This document shows, piece by piece, positions 29,717-38,784 of a DNA stretch of 64,000 nt. Position 1 is the first letter of the stretch, and every line of letters starts with the position of its first letter. Both the position numbers and the translations under genes were made by a program. The notes below the pieces were generated by a model, which was given only the letters and a program-made list of their open reading frames with translations, was not told the DNA's origin and ran no database searches. The stretch comes from Polynucleobacter sp. MWH-UH35A (GTDB lineage: Bacteria; Pseudomonadota; Gammaproteobacteria; Burkholderiales; Burkholderiaceae), in contig NZ_CP061285.1 in the NCBI RefSeq assembly GCF_018687075.1, forward strand, positions 1,798,001-1,862,000, given 5' to 3'.

Positions 29717-31025
29717 TTTTCATGCGATCCATGGCAAGGTATTTTTGAAATGCTGCTTTGACCTGTTCCAAAGTAACCGCTTCAAGTTGTTTCGTCCATA
29801 CATCCATCGTATCTAGTGGCAAGTCATTCCATGCAATTGAGGATACGTTATCCAATAACTTACGATTGTTATCAATGCGAAGCGGATAGCCATTTACTAA
29901 ATTCGCTTTAGCAGCAGTAAGTTCAGACGACGTAGGTCCATCAGCAATAAATTGCGCAATCGTTGAACTCATCACCTCTAAAGCCAGTGAAGCTTGATCA
30001 TTCTTGGTTTGCAGGCCCGCTTGAAAAATACCATTCTCTTTTCCAGGAGCAAAGTAGCTAAACACGCTATAAGCAAGGCCACGTTTCTCACGAACCTCGG
30101 ACATCAGTCGAGACACAAAACCGCCGCCACCCAAAATGTAATTGCCAACAAGTAGGGGGAAGTAGTCTGGATTATTCCGAGCAACTGCAGTCATGCCCAT
30201 GGCAATATGGGCTTGCTGAGAATCAAATGGAATCTGAATTTCTCGTTCCGCCAAAGGCTCAACAGGGGAGCGCTGTAACTCCGGTAATTTTGCTATGGGC
30301 GCACCTGCTTGCGGAATTTGTTTTAATAAGGCCTGAACAATTTCATTTGCCTGTGCACGGTCAACATCCCCAACAATACTGACGATCATGCGATCACCGC
30401 GGTAAAACTGTTTGTGAAACTCTCGCAAATCATTTGCACTCACAGAGGCAATAGATTTCACGGTCGGAGAGTTTGCCAAAGGATAGTTTCCATAGACTGC
30501 TTTTTTAAAGCGGCGCTCGAGCACAAACTCGGGTTTTGTTTCCGCCTCTAGCAAGCTCGTAATGGCTCTTTGCTTCTCACGCTCCAGAATTTTCGAGTCA
30601 TAAGTCGGGGTGCTTAACATGGCTCCGGCCAACTGTACCGCTCTATCACGCAGATCTTTTCTGCTCAGGCTTCGAATACGAAGAATAGCGCGCTCCCCAC
30701 CCACAGATAATCCAATATTGGCGCCCAAATCTGCGATTTCGTCGGCAATTTGGGCCTCTGTTAGCACGCCACTATCACCCTTCACCCCATAATTCATGAG
30801 GCCTGCTGCCATATCTGCCAAACCACTCTTGCCGACTGGATCATAACGATCGCCCGCATCAATGCTGACCTCAATATCTACCATGGGTAGCGCTTTAGTT
30901 TGAACTAAATATGCCTTGGCACCCTTATAAGAATCTAGCCTCTCAATGGGCAAGATGGCGCACACGTTACTAAGTAAACCAAAAGCTAAAACAGTAGCTG
31001 CAATACTTCTAGTAAAGAGATTCAT
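29688..31025 (-). CDS. M16-family peptidase-like protein, non-catalytic partner
   Basis: The 445-residue protein is exported (signal peptide ending near SNVCA). It has the M16 two-lobe fold with the GLADMAAGLMNYG segment where catalytic members have HXXEH. The zinc histidines and glutamate are missing. Glycine-rich GNYILGGGGFVSRLMSEVREKRGLAYSV near residue 290, the substrate-binding R/Y region, is kept. It most likely pairs with the active M16 protein encoded just upstream; their genes overlap by one base (TAATG). It is a processing or peptide-clearing protease pair of the periplasm by inference. Confidence 0.9.
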   Translation of the reverse strand: MNLFTRSIAATVLAFGLLSNVCAILPIERLDSYKGAKAYLVQTKALPMVDIEVSIDAGDRYDPVGKSGLADMAAGLMNYGVKGDSGVLTEAQIADEIADLGANIGLSVGGERAILRIRSLSRKDLRDRAVQLAGAMLSTPTYDSKILEREKQRAITSLLEAETKPEFVLERRFKKAVYGNYPLANSPTVKSIASVSANDLREFHKQFYRGDRMIVSIVGDVDRAQANEIVQALLKQIPQAGAPIAKLPELQRSPVEPLAEREIQIPFDSQQAHIAMGMTAVARNNPDYFPLLVGNYILGGGGFVSRLMSEVREKRGLAYSVFSYFAPGKENGIFQAGLQTKNDQASLALEVMSSTIAQFIADGPTSSELTAAKANLVNGYPLRIDNNRKLLDNVSSIAWNDLPLDTMDVWTKQLEAVTLEQVKAAFQKYLAMDRMKIVVLGAKNK

Positions 31026-32389
31026 TATTTGCTCACCTTACTTACAGATTGACGAGCCTGTGGTTCTAATACCGCAATTGTTAAACCCTCATTTACCAGA
31101 TATTTTTTAGCAACCGCTTGCACTTGCTCAGGCGTAATGGTTTGCATTTTTTCTAGCATGTAGTCAATATCTTTCCAGGAGAAGCCAGCCATTTCAGTAC
31201 TACCGATTTCCATTGCCTGACCAAAGATAGAATCACGCTTGTAGATTTGTTCAGACAAAATACGCACCTTAATGCGCTTCAGCTCAGACTCTAGAATTCC
31301 GTTTTGCTTCAATTCATCAAGAGCCCTCCGAATGCTGACCTGGGCTTGATCTACCGTCTTACCCTTGGCCATCGTCGCGCTGATTAAAAATAATTCTGGT
31401 CCACGTGAAATCATGTCGTAACCCACCCCAACATCATTCACCACTTTCTCCTGCTTAACGAGAGTGCGATTAAGACGGGCATTGTCATAACCATCAAGTA
31501 CTGCCGTCAGGAGTTCTAGAGCATAAGGCTCAGGGTCATCCAACTTGCCAGGCTCAAGGCGCGGAACCTTCCAAGCCATCGATAGCTGAGCACTATCTGC
31601 AGGCGCTTTCACCTGAACCTGCTTAATCCCTTTTTGAGGCGGCTCAATTTGAGGCTTCCGAACTGCTAGCTCATGAGCAACAGCTGCACCGTAATATTTT
31701 TCTACTAAGGCCAGCACTTTTTTTGCATCTACATCGCCCGTGATTACTACAGTGGCGTTATTGGGAGAGTACCAACTACGATACCAATCGCGCGCATCAG
31801 CTGCTTTCATATTCTGCAAGTCATTCATCCAACCAATAACAGGATGACGATATGGAGAACTCATATAAGCAGTTGCCATTAATGACTCATTGAGCAAACT
31901 ATTTGGGTTGTCTTCAGTGCGTAAACGACGCTCTTCCATAATGACTTGGATTTCTTTTAAGAACTCTGCATCATCAAAATTGAGATTCGACATGCGATCC
32001 GCTTCAAGCTTGATGACGTCTTCCAGTTTTGATTTTTCAACTTGCTGAAAGTATGCAGTGTAATCGCGCGAGGTAAATGCATTTTCGCGCCCACCGACAG
32101 CAGCAACCAAGCGAGAAAATTCGCCTGCTTTCACCTTGTCAGTGCCTTTGAACATCATGTGCTCAAGGACGTGAGCAACACCAGTCTTGCCGTTAACTTC
32201 GTCCATCGAACCAGCTCGATACCAGACCATATGAGCCACTGTTGGCGCACGATGATCCTCTCTCACGATGAGCTTTAAGCCATTGCTGAGCTGATATTCA
32301 TGCGTATCAGCCGATTCAGGATTTGCAGCCCAACTAAGTTGAGCAAATACAATGAATACAAAGGAAATTCGAAGTAAATTAGAAAGCAT
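31025..32389 (-). CDS. M16-family zinc peptidase, catalytic subunit
   Basis: The 454-residue protein carries the inverted zinc motif HVLEH (H73, E76, H77) followed by MMFKGT. A downstream acidic helix contains EADRMSNLNFDD, and EVQ/EIQVIMEERRLRTEDNP supplies the further zinc glutamate. A signal peptide (FVFIVFAQLSWA) directs it to the periplasm. The neighbour at 29688 is its likely inactive partner. Substrates are not indicated. It is divergent from ftsY with 63 bases between starts. Confidence 0.92.
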   Translation of the reverse strand: MLSNLLRISFVFIVFAQLSWAANPESADTHEYQLSNGLKLIVREDHRAPTVAHMVWYRAGSMDEVNGKTGVAHVLEHMMFKGTDKVKAGEFSRLVAAVGGRENAFTSRDYTAYFQQVEKSKLEDVIKLEADRMSNLNFDDAEFLKEIQVIMEERRLRTEDNPNSLLNESLMATAYMSSPYRHPVIGWMNDLQNMKAADARDWYRSWYSPNNATVVITGDVDAKKVLALVEKYYGAAVAHELAVRKPQIEPPQKGIKQVQVKAPADSAQLSMAWKVPRLEPGKLDDPEPYALELLTAVLDGYDNARLNRTLVKQEKVVNDVGVGYDMISRGPELFLISATMAKGKTVDQAQVSIRRALDELKQNGILESELKRIKVRILSEQIYKRDSIFGQAMEIGSTEMAGFSWKDIDYMLEKMQTITPEQVQAVAKKYLVNEGLTIAVLEPQARQSVSKVSK

Positions 32390-32452
32390 CTGCTAAATCA
32401 CCATATCCCAAGAATTAAATTGATAAGATGCATGTTTTAAATTGTATCGATT

Positions 32453-33343
32453 ATGTTCGGCCTACGTAAAACCCTTGGATCTCTTTTTAAATCAAGCAAG
32501 ATTGATGAATCTTGGTTTGATACTCTAGAAGAATCACTTATACAAAGTGATGTTGGCCTACCCACGACCGAACAACTCATTAGCAAGCTTCGTAAAGCAG
32601 CGAAATCCGAAAAGGCATCCAGTCCTGAAGAGTTACAAGCCTTATTGATTCAAGAGGTCAGTGCACTGTTGACTGCTATTGAACCTTCACCAAACCCGCT
32701 ATTTACAAGTGACAAGCCTAACACCCCGGAGGTATGGCTGGTTGTAGGGGTAAATGGGGCTGGTAAGACAACAACCATTGGCAAGCTTTGCAGACTCTTT
32801 CAGTCGCAAGGTAAGTCAGTTCTCCTAGCGGCAGGCGATACCTTCAGGGCAGCTGCACGCAATCAACTCCAGGAATGGGGTGGACGCAACCAAGTGGATG
32901 TCATTACCCAAGAAGGTGGTGATGCGGCTGCCGTTGCCCATGATGCAATTCATGCGGCCATCTCCCGCAAGAACGACATTCTGATTATTGACACTGCGGG
33001 TCGCCTAGCGACTCAAGATAACTTGATGGAAGAGCTTAAGAAAGTGAAGCGAGTTATCGGCAAAGCACTTCCTGGAGCACCACACCACACACTACTAGTG
33101 CTAGATGGCAATACGGGGCAGAACGGCCTAAGCCAGGTCAAAGCCTTTCATGCCGCTCTCGGCCTTACTGGAATCATCGTGACCAAGCTAGATGGCACCG
33201 CAAAGGGCGGGGTGATCTGCGCCCTAGCCCATACCCTACAAGACGGACCAAAACCCGCTGTGTTAGCCCTGGGCAAAGGGGAAGGTATTGATGATTTGGC
33301 CCCCTTTACAGCAGGGCAATATTCATCCGAATTATTCAATTAA
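32453..33343 (+). CDS. ftsY: Signal recognition particle receptor FtsY, minimal NG form
   Basis: FtsY is the membrane-associated SRP receptor GTPase for cotranslational insertion of membrane proteins. The 296-residue protein is almost only the NG domain: it starts MFGLRKTLGSLFKSSKID with no acidic A domain. The P-loop is VGVNGAGKTTTIGKL near residue 99, then AGDTFRAAARNQL, IIDTAGRLATQDNLMEEL and VTKLDGTAKGG. The conserved end reads LALGKGEGIDDLAPF; the usual core is GVGEGIDDL, so a lysine is added. A basic, amphipathic N-terminus may serve as the membrane tether. Confidence 0.95.
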   Translation: MFGLRKTLGSLFKSSKIDESWFDTLEESLIQSDVGLPTTEQLISKLRKAAKSEKASSPEELQALLIQEVSALLTAIEPSPNPLFTSDKPNTPEVWLVVGVNGAGKTTTIGKLCRLFQSQGKSVLLAAGDTFRAAARNQLQEWGGRNQVDVITQEGGDAAAVAHDAIHAAISRKNDILIIDTAGRLATQDNLMEELKKVKRVIGKALPGAPHHTLLVLDGNTGQNGLSQVKAFHAALGLTGIIVTKLDGTAKGGVICALAHTLQDGPKPAVLALGKGEGIDDLAPFTAGQYSSELFN

Positions 33344-33371
33344 ATCAATAGCTTATAGACTATTAAAACCA

Positions 33372-33398
33372 TTAGCACTCTCTTGACAAGAGTGCTAA
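33372..33398 (+). promoter_or_regulatory. CIRCE operator (HrcA site) upstream of rpoH
   Basis: The sequence TTAGCACTC, nine bases, then GAGTGCTAA is an exact match to the CIRCE consensus. The spacer TCTTGACAA contains a TTGACA -35 hexamer at 33383-33388, so HrcA bound here would block RNA polymerase. No strong -10 is seen at 17 bases; ACCTAT at 33406-33411 is a weak fit. The operator is 39 bases before the rpoH start. Confidence 0.9.
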
Positions 33399-33436
33399 AA
33401 TATACACCTATTAACACCTCATATTTATAAGAAAAA

Positions 33437-34360
33437 ATGGTTCAAAAGAAATCTGACAAACCGAATTTGCAAACGCTGCCAGTCGCGCAGACTGCGGCGG
33501 CGTCTGCATTTCCAATGCTGCCAACTCTTGGGGTTGGCACTCTCGACTCATACATCGCTTACGTAAATCGCGTGCCGATGCTCAGCGCTGCGGAAGAGTT
33601 GCATCTTGCGCAGGAATTTCGTCGCACAGAAAATGTGGATGCCGCTAAAACATTAGTGCTCTCACATTTGCGCTTAGTAGTTTCTGTAGCCCGTCAATAT
33701 CTTGGCTATGGCATTCCACATGCTGACTTAATTCAAGAAGGCAATATTGGCTTAATGAAAGCGGTCAAGCGCTACGACCCAAACAATGGTGCTCGCTTAG
33801 TGTCTTATGCGATTCACTGGATCAAAGCAGAAATTCATGAGTACATTCTCAAGAATTGGCGTTTAGTAAAAACAGCAACCACTAAAGCACAACGTAAATT
33901 ATTTTTTAACTTACGCAGCAACAAACCTACCTTAAGCGCACTCACTCCAAGCGAGGTAGATGCCTTGGCTAAAGCCTTGGATGTCAAGGGTTCTGACGTT
34001 AAAGAAATGGAAATGCGTCTTGCTGGTGGCGATGTTGCCCTTGAAGGCGATGATAGCGATGATGAATCTGCTTACGCACCTATTCAGTGGCTGGCAGATA
34101 GCTCGCAAGAGCCGACTGCACGTATTGCTAACGCCGAAGCTGATGCACTGCAAGGTCCCAAGCTAGATCAAGCGCTGATGGCTTTAGACGAGCGCAGCCG
34201 CAATATTGTCCAGTCCCGTTGGTTAGCTATGGATGCTGAAGGTAATGGCACGAAGACATTACATGATCTTGCTGATGAATACGGCATTTCAGCTGAACGC
34301 GTGCGTCAAATCGAAACTGCTGCTCTCAAAAAGATGCGCGGCTTACTCCAAGCAGCCTAA
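33437..34360 (+). CDS. rpoH: RNA polymerase sigma factor RpoH (sigma-32)
   Basis: RpoH directs transcription of heat-shock genes. The 307-residue protein has region 2 (LVVSVARQYLGYGIPHADLIQEGNIGLMKAV), the RpoH box QRKLFFNLR, and region 4.2 as LADEYGISAERVRQIETAALKKMR. Those features set it apart from RpoD and RpoS. A perfect CIRCE operator upstream suggests repression by HrcA, so heat would raise sigma-32 by relief of repression. hrcA is not in the window. A strong terminator follows. Confidence 0.96.
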   Translation: MVQKKSDKPNLQTLPVAQTAAASAFPMLPTLGVGTLDSYIAYVNRVPMLSAAEELHLAQEFRRTENVDAAKTLVLSHLRLVVSVARQYLGYGIPHADLIQEGNIGLMKAVKRYDPNNGARLVSYAIHWIKAEIHEYILKNWRLVKTATTKAQRKLFFNLRSNKPTLSALTPSEVDALAKALDVKGSDVKEMEMRLAGGDVALEGDDSDDESAYAPIQWLADSSQEPTARIANAEADALQGPKLDQALMALDERSRNIVQSRWLAMDAEGNGTKTLHDLADEYGISAERVRQIETAALKKMRGLLQAA

Positions 34361-34363
34361 ATA

Positions 34364-34391
34364 AAAAAGGGTTCGATTCAGAACCCTTTTT
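34364..34391. terminator. Bidirectional terminator between rpoH and sco
   Basis: AAAAAGGGTTC and GAACCCTTTTT form an 11-base inverted repeat around a 6-base loop. A-rich and T-rich flanks let it act for rpoH on the plus strand and for the sco gene on the minus strand. Confidence 0.85.
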
Positions 34392-34404
34392 AGTTTTTTT
34401 CTTT

Positions 34405-34989
34405 TCACTTCAGCAGCTCTTTTAAATCATGCGCCAAGGTCTCCGGACCTTGAGCGTGTTTGATGTACAAGCGTAAGCGGCCTTCGGGATCAAATGCATA
34501 ACTACCTGCTGTGTGATCCATTGTGTAAGAACCCGGCTTGCTTCCAGGCACTTTCTTGTAATAGATCTTGAAGTCCTTAGTAACTTTTTCTAAAGCGGCT
34601 TCATCTGCAGGTCGCAAGCCCAAGAAACGGGGATCAAATGCAGGAACATATTGCTTGAGGATTTCTGCGGTATCTCGCTCAGGATCGACAGTCACAAAAA
34701 GTACTTGAACCTTATCCGACTGGGGCCCCAACAGAGCCATGACTTGTTGCATCTCTGTTAAGGTCGTTGGGCAAATGTCTGGGCACTGGGTATAACCAAA
34801 AAACATCACCACCACTTTGCCCTTAAAGTCAGCCAAGGTTCTCACCTTCCCATCAGGGTCCACCAAGCTGAAATCAGTACCAAATGCTTTGCTGCCAGTG
34901 ATATCAACATTCTTAAACTCTGGCTTTGGACTGCAGGCGGTCAGAACAAAACATAGGATTGCTAAAGAGCAAATGCGCAGAAAATTCAT
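34405..34989 (-). CDS. SCO1/SenC-family copper chaperone lipoprotein
   Basis: SCO proteins deliver copper to, or reduce, the CuA site of cytochrome oxidase subunit II. The 194-residue protein has a lipoprotein signal with lipobox LTAC|S (C19). The thioredoxin-like copper motif is C69-PDI-C73 in QCPDICPTT, with the histidine of YTMDHTAGSY as third ligand. It is the last gene of the oxidase assembly cluster, 30 bases after ctaB on the same strand. Confidence 0.93.
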   Translation of the reverse strand: MNFLRICSLAILCFVLTACSPKPEFKNVDITGSKAFGTDFSLVDPDGKVRTLADFKGKVVVMFFGYTQCPDICPTTLTEMQQVMALLGPQSDKVQVLFVTVDPERDTAEILKQYVPAFDPRFLGLRPADEAALEKVTKDFKIYYKKVPGSKPGSYTMDHTAGSYAFDPEGRLRLYIKHAQGPETLAHDLKELLK

Positions 34990-35019
34990 ATGGCTTATGA
35001 GATTTAAAGGTTTAAAGGT

Positions 35020-35913
35020 TTAAAGGAAATAGTGATCTACCAAGAGCGCCGCAAACAGTAGCGATAGGTAGGTAATTGAAAAACGAAACGTTTTCTTGGC
35101 CAATGCATCGCTATACGAGATGAATAGCGCAACTACATAAACCAAGAACAACAAACCCAGAACAATAGCTGAGATTAAGTAAACCATACCACTCATGCCA
35201 TAGATATAGGGCAGCATCGTGGCCGCAATCAAGATTAGGGTGTAGAGCACGATATTCAATAGCGTGAAGCGCTCCCCATGGGTCACGGGCAACATCGGCA
35301 AGCCAGATTGCACATAATCATCCCGGCGATACAAAGCCAGCACCCAGAAGTGCGGGGGCGTCCACACAAAGATGATGAGAACCAAAAGCCAAGCTTCTGC
35401 AGAAAGTGTATTAGTCACAGCGGCCCAACCTAATGCTGGCGGCATGGCACCAGATAATCCGCCAATCACAATATTCTGAGGTGTTGCAGGCTTGAGTAAC
35501 CAGGTATAGATCACTGCGTAACCAACAAAGGTGGCAAGTGTCAGCCACATGGTTAAGGGGTTACAGAAATTCCACAAAATAATCATTCCAAGCGAGCCCA
35601 AAACGATTGAAAAAATAATAATGTGAAAAGGCGTCACTTCGCCTGTAGCAGACGGACGCCATGACGTACGCTTCATCTTGGCATCAACCGCTTGCTCTAT
35701 TAAACAGTTCACCGCAAAAGCAGCGCCCGCTAAAAGCCAGATGCCCACAATGCCCCCAAAAAGTACAGGGTAAGGAACCATCCCCGGTGTTGCTAAGAAC
35801 ATTCCTATAACCGCGCAAAAAACGGCGAGCTGAGTCACTCTCGGTTTAGTTAAAACCCAGTATTGACGCCAACGTGGCATAGCCACTGATACGTTGGTTT
35901 TAGAGTCACTCAT
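35020..35913 (-). CDS. ctaB: Protoheme IX farnesyltransferase
   Basis: CtaB (CyoE/COX10) makes heme O from heme B. I chose the ATG at 35913 ([19 protein letters not shown]), two bases after the ctaA stop; a longer in-frame start lies inside ctaA. The 297-residue protein has the UbiA-type prenyl diphosphate motif [15 protein letters not shown] and the second acidic loop around [15 protein letters not shown], in about eight membrane spans. Together with ctaA it supplies heme A for the oxidase encoded upstream. Confidence 0.95.
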   Translation of the reverse strand: MSDSKTNVSVAMPRWRQYWVLTKPRVTQLAVFCAVIGMFLATPGMVPYPVLFGGIVGIWLLAGAAFAVNCLIEQAVDAKMKRTSWRPSATGEVTPFHIIIFSIVLGSLGMIILWNFCNPLTMWLTLATFVGYAVIYTWLLKPATPQNIVIGGLSGAMPPALGWAAVTNTLSAEAWLLVLIIFVWTPPHFWVLALYRRDDYVQSGLPMLPVTHGERFTLLNIVLYTLILIAATMLPYIYGMSGMVYLISAIVLGLLFLVYVVALFISYSDALAKKTFRFSITYLSLLFAALLVDHYFL

Positions 35914-35915
35914 AT

Positions 35916-37037
35916 TTATGCCATCTTCTTTTGAATGAAAGGCTTCCAAGAAGCCCAATAGCTCATTCTGACCAAACAGAATACCAAAGCAGCAGAGCCT
36001 GCGGTATGCAATAAAGCCGCGAGTAAAGGCCACTGGAATATCACGTTCGAAATGCCTGTTATCACCTGCAAGAAAAGCACGCCTAGCAATAACTTAGCTA
36101 CCCGACCAAGGCTCGATAGGACAGGGGTTGCAAGCTGTAGACCCTTCCACCCTAAAGTGCCTAGCACTACCAACACCAGTATTGCGAACAAGCGATGTGC
36201 CCAATGAATAGCTTGCAAAGCCACAGGGGAAATGAACTCACCTTGCGCATTTAAGCCAAGTTGACGCCAGAGAGTAAAGCCCTCCCCCCAATTAGTTTCA
36301 GGCCATGCACTGCCCAAGCACGTAGGGAAATCAGGGCATGCCAATACTGCGTAATTAGTACTCACCCAAGCACCCAAGAAAACCTGGATAAATAAAACCA
36401 CAAAAGCAAGCGAAAGAAGTTGAGCAGAAAGTGGACGAATACGAATGGTGCGAATTGCAGAGGACTTACTCTCCCATACTTGCTGCGCATAAGCTGTTAT
36501 GCAAGCCAATAGGACTAAAGCCAACAGCAAATGGATCGTCACAATAATTGGTTGCAGCTTTAGCGTCACTGTCCAAGCGCCAAACGCGCCCTGAACACAA
36601 ACCAATAACAGCAATCCCAAGCTACCAAGCAAAGGATTTTTTCCTAAAGATTTCAATTTAGAGCATGCAATAGCTACTTGCACCAAAATTAAGGCGCCCA
36701 CTGTCATTGCTAAGTAGCGGTGAATCATCTCAATCCAGGCTTTAATCACCGTCACAGGCCCTGTAGGTAAGGCGCTTTCGGCCTGCTGTATATCGCTCAG
36801 CGCATGAAAAGGGTTGGAAGTGCCGTAGCATCCAGGCCAATCTGGACAACCTAAGCCTGAGTCGGTCAAACGTGTAAATGCACCAAACACAATCAGATCG
36901 AATGTCATAAAGACCAATACCCAATTGAGTTTTTGGAAAAAACTATAACCTGGCTTTCTCCAAAGATAAACCAGTGGCAAGCCGGCAAAAATAATAGCAA
37001 TTGCAGCTAACTCCAGAAGCAAAATCAAACTTGGCAT
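35916..37037 (-). CDS. ctaA: Heme A synthase, COX15/CtaA family
   Basis: CtaA converts heme O to heme A. The 373-residue membrane protein has about eight spans and conserved segments for this family: [21 protein letters not shown] near residue 51, the heme histidine region [12 protein letters not shown], and in the second half [21 protein letters not shown] and HWAHRLFA. The two cysteine-containing loops match those of Cox15-type enzymes. Its start overlaps the preceding gene's stop by one base, and ctaB follows after two. Confidence 0.95.
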   Translation of the reverse strand: MPSLILLLELAAIAIIFAGLPLVYLWRKPGYSFFQKLNWVLVFMTFDLIVFGAFTRLTDSGLGCPDWPGCYGTSNPFHALSDIQQAESALPTGPVTVIKAWIEMIHRYLAMTVGALILVQVAIACSKLKSLGKNPLLGSLGLLLLVCVQGAFGAWTVTLKLQPIIVTIHLLLALVLLACITAYAQQVWESKSSAIRTIRIRPLSAQLLSLAFVVLFIQVFLGAWVSTNYAVLACPDFPTCLGSAWPETNWGEGFTLWRQLGLNAQGEFISPVALQAIHWAHRLFAILVLVVLGTLGWKGLQLATPVLSSLGRVAKLLLGVLFLQVITGISNVIFQWPLLAALLHTAGSAALVFCLVRMSYWASWKPFIQKKMA

Positions 37038-37693
37038 TACAAATTCTCGCCCTTGTGATTGAGCTTCAACAGTTTTTCCAAGTCTTTCTTCATGCTCGAA
37101 AATTCTTTAGGAGAATTCGTGACTGGAAAATACATCATCTTGGCAGGGCTAGGATCAATTAATTGAATCTGTTGACCAGTGCCCTCTTTATTTAGCCAAG
37201 TATCAAATTCAGCTCTGAGCTTAGGATCCGCTGGCAGTGAAACAACCCGAAGACCAGCCGCTTTTTCGTCATAAACCTTGGTAACCTCAGGGTCTACAGG
37301 CTTACCATCGGTATTGACCCAGATCAGCTGCAAGCGCCCACTCTCTCTACCCATAGCAACTCTTGTCTGCCGCATCAGGAATAGCGCCTCGATGCATTTC
37401 TCATCTTTAATTTGGCATTCACTCGATGGACGAGCAATTAAGAGGGTCCACTTACCTTGTATAGGCGCATCAAGCCATGCCGAATTAAATTCTTGTGCTG
37501 GATGTACAAGCGTCCCCAGATTGGTTTTACCGCCCGCAGGCTTAATCACATAATACGTAAAATAAGAGGCAATCACCGGGGAAGCACAGGCCAGCAATAA
37601 CAACAACATCTGTATACGGCCGCGACGAGTACGCGCATTAATCGCAGATGAATCTATCTGTGATGCCGGAATTAATAACTCTTTATCGCTCAC
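37037..37693 (-). CDS. Membrane-anchored oxidase-cluster protein, SCO-like fold without copper motif
   Basis: The 218-residue protein has one N-terminal membrane segment (about residues 27-47, MLLLLLACASPVIASYFTYY) and a periplasmic domain. The domain looks thioredoxin-like: GKWTLLIARPSSEC, then LIWVNTDGKPVDP and QIQLIDPSPAKMMYFP. The CxxxC of SCO is replaced by ECQIKDEKC, so copper binding is doubtful, although the two cysteines could pair. It is always found between SURF1 and ctaA in related clusters. Role is inferred from context only. It overlaps SURF1 by 11 bases. Confidence 0.8.
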   Translation of the reverse strand: MSDKELLIPASQIDSSAINARTRRGRIQMLLLLLACASPVIASYFTYYVIKPAGGKTNLGTLVHPAQEFNSAWLDAPIQGKWTLLIARPSSECQIKDEKCIEALFLMRQTRVAMGRESGRLQLIWVNTDGKPVDPEVTKVYDEKAAGLRVVSLPADPKLRAEFDTWLNKEGTGQQIQLIDPSPAKMMYFPVTNSPKEFSSMKKDLEKLLKLNHKGENL

Positions 37694-38486
37694 CCTTGAT
37701 CCCCTCGATACCCATTGCCAGACCCTGACGTTTATATTGCCGCAAGCCTGTCAGCAACCAAAATATAAATCCAGCAAAAGCCAAAGCAAACCACTGGAAT
37801 GCATAAGCATAATGGCGATCGACCCCGCTTGTCAGGGGTGCCCATTCACGCAATAAACCATCTTCTGCACCAGCCTCAACCTCACGCAAAACAAAAGGGA
37901 GTTGCTCCCAATCTCGCTGTTTACCTTCGGCCTCTAAATCAAAGTTTTGTTCAATCCTGGGCTTACCAGTCTGGGTTGAATTTTTGCCGCTGCCCAACTC
38001 ATACACCTTGCCGGGATGAGCAAAGACAATGCCTTCAATGCTAACGACCTTAGTTGGCGTCTGTACTGGCGGCAAGGTCTCACGATTTTCATTGTTGCGA
38101 GGAGCCCAACCGCGGTTTACCCAAAGAACCTCGCCCCTTCCTTCAAGCTTTAAAGGCATCATCAAATAGAAGCCGGACTGCGCGGTGTTACTGCCAGCGG
38201 GGGGAATAGGCCTTGGTCGGTTATCGAGCCAAATGGCTGCATCTGGAAGATATTGCCCTCGAGCCGTCATACGACGCTCCGTCGCCTCTTCCAGAGTCCA
38301 AGGACCCGCATTTGCATTCAGAATTGGCATTTGCTGCCGAGCCAATAAATTAGCCGCCAACGCAATTTTGGTCTCAGCCCTACCAAGCTGCCAAATGCCA
38401 GCGCCACAGCCAATAGCAATAACCATCAAGGCTGATACAGTAGCAACTATGCGCTTAGTAATGAGGGCGGTAAAAAGATTATTCAA
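37683..38486 (-). CDS. SURF1-family cytochrome oxidase assembly protein
   Basis: SURF1 proteins help insert heme A into oxidase subunit I. The 267-residue protein has two membrane segments, one near the N-terminus (VATVSALMVIAIGCGAGIWQLG) and one near the C-terminus (FQWFALAFAGFIFWLLTG). The first runs into the family motif GIWQLGRAETK. Further family segments are ARGQYLPDAAIWLDNR and LWVNRGWAPRN. It follows ctaE with the small DUF2909 gene inserted on the opposite strand. Confidence 0.93.
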   Translation of the reverse strand: MNNLFTALITKRIVATVSALMVIAIGCGAGIWQLGRAETKIALAANLLARQQMPILNANAGPWTLEEATERRMTARGQYLPDAAIWLDNRPRPIPPAGSNTAQSGFYLMMPLKLEGRGEVLWVNRGWAPRNNENRETLPPVQTPTKVVSIEGIVFAHPGKVYELGSGKNSTQTGKPRIEQNFDLEAEGKQRDWEQLPFVLREVEAGAEDGLLREWAPLTSGVDRHYAYAFQWFALAFAGFIFWLLTGLRQYKRQGLAMGIEGIKGER

Positions 38487-38509
38487 GATATTGAAGATAA
38501 GGATTTGAG

Positions 38510-38722
38510 ATGAAATGGCTTATTCCGATTGTCCTACTAATGATTGTTTTTAGCTTAGGATCGGCCCTGTATTACATGATGAAAGATAGAGGGAATAGCT
38601 CTCGCATGGTGCACTCGCTCATGCTGCGTATTGGCTTATCTATCGCCTTGTTTCTGGGAATTCTCCTGGCCCACTACTTTGGGCTTATTGAAGCAACGGG
38701 AATTAAAGTCGGCACTAACTAA
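38510..38722 (+). CDS. DUF2909 twin-transmembrane small protein
   Basis: This 70-residue protein consists of two membrane helices (residues ~1-22 and ~42-62) joined by a basic loop (MKDRGNSSRMVHSLMLRIG). It matches the DUF2909 family, which is encoded at this place in many betaproteobacterial oxidase clusters. It runs against the oxidase genes, with 23 bases between its start and the SURF1 start. A role in oxidase assembly is inferred only from its position. Confidence 0.85.
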   Translation: MKWLIPIVLLMIVFSLGSALYYMMKDRGNSSRMVHSLMLRIGLSIALFLGILLAHYFGLIEATGIKVGTN

Positions 38723-38749
38723 AGCAAATTTTAATCAGCGCATAAAAAC

Positions 38750-38778
38750 AAATCGGGGCTTTTAGCCCCGATTTTTTT
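38750..38778. terminator. Bidirectional terminator between DUF2909 gene and ctaE
   Basis: AAATCGGGGCT and AGCCCCGATTT form a perfect 11-base stem with a 3-base loop. T runs follow on both strands, so it can end both convergent transcripts. Confidence 0.88.
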
Positions 38779-38784
38779 GCTTAC

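Noticed and set aside
29295..29816. A 173-codon open frame on the plus strand
   Set aside because: It lies antisense to rsmD and the end of the M16 gene, has no recognisable domain, and both opposite-strand genes are well supported.
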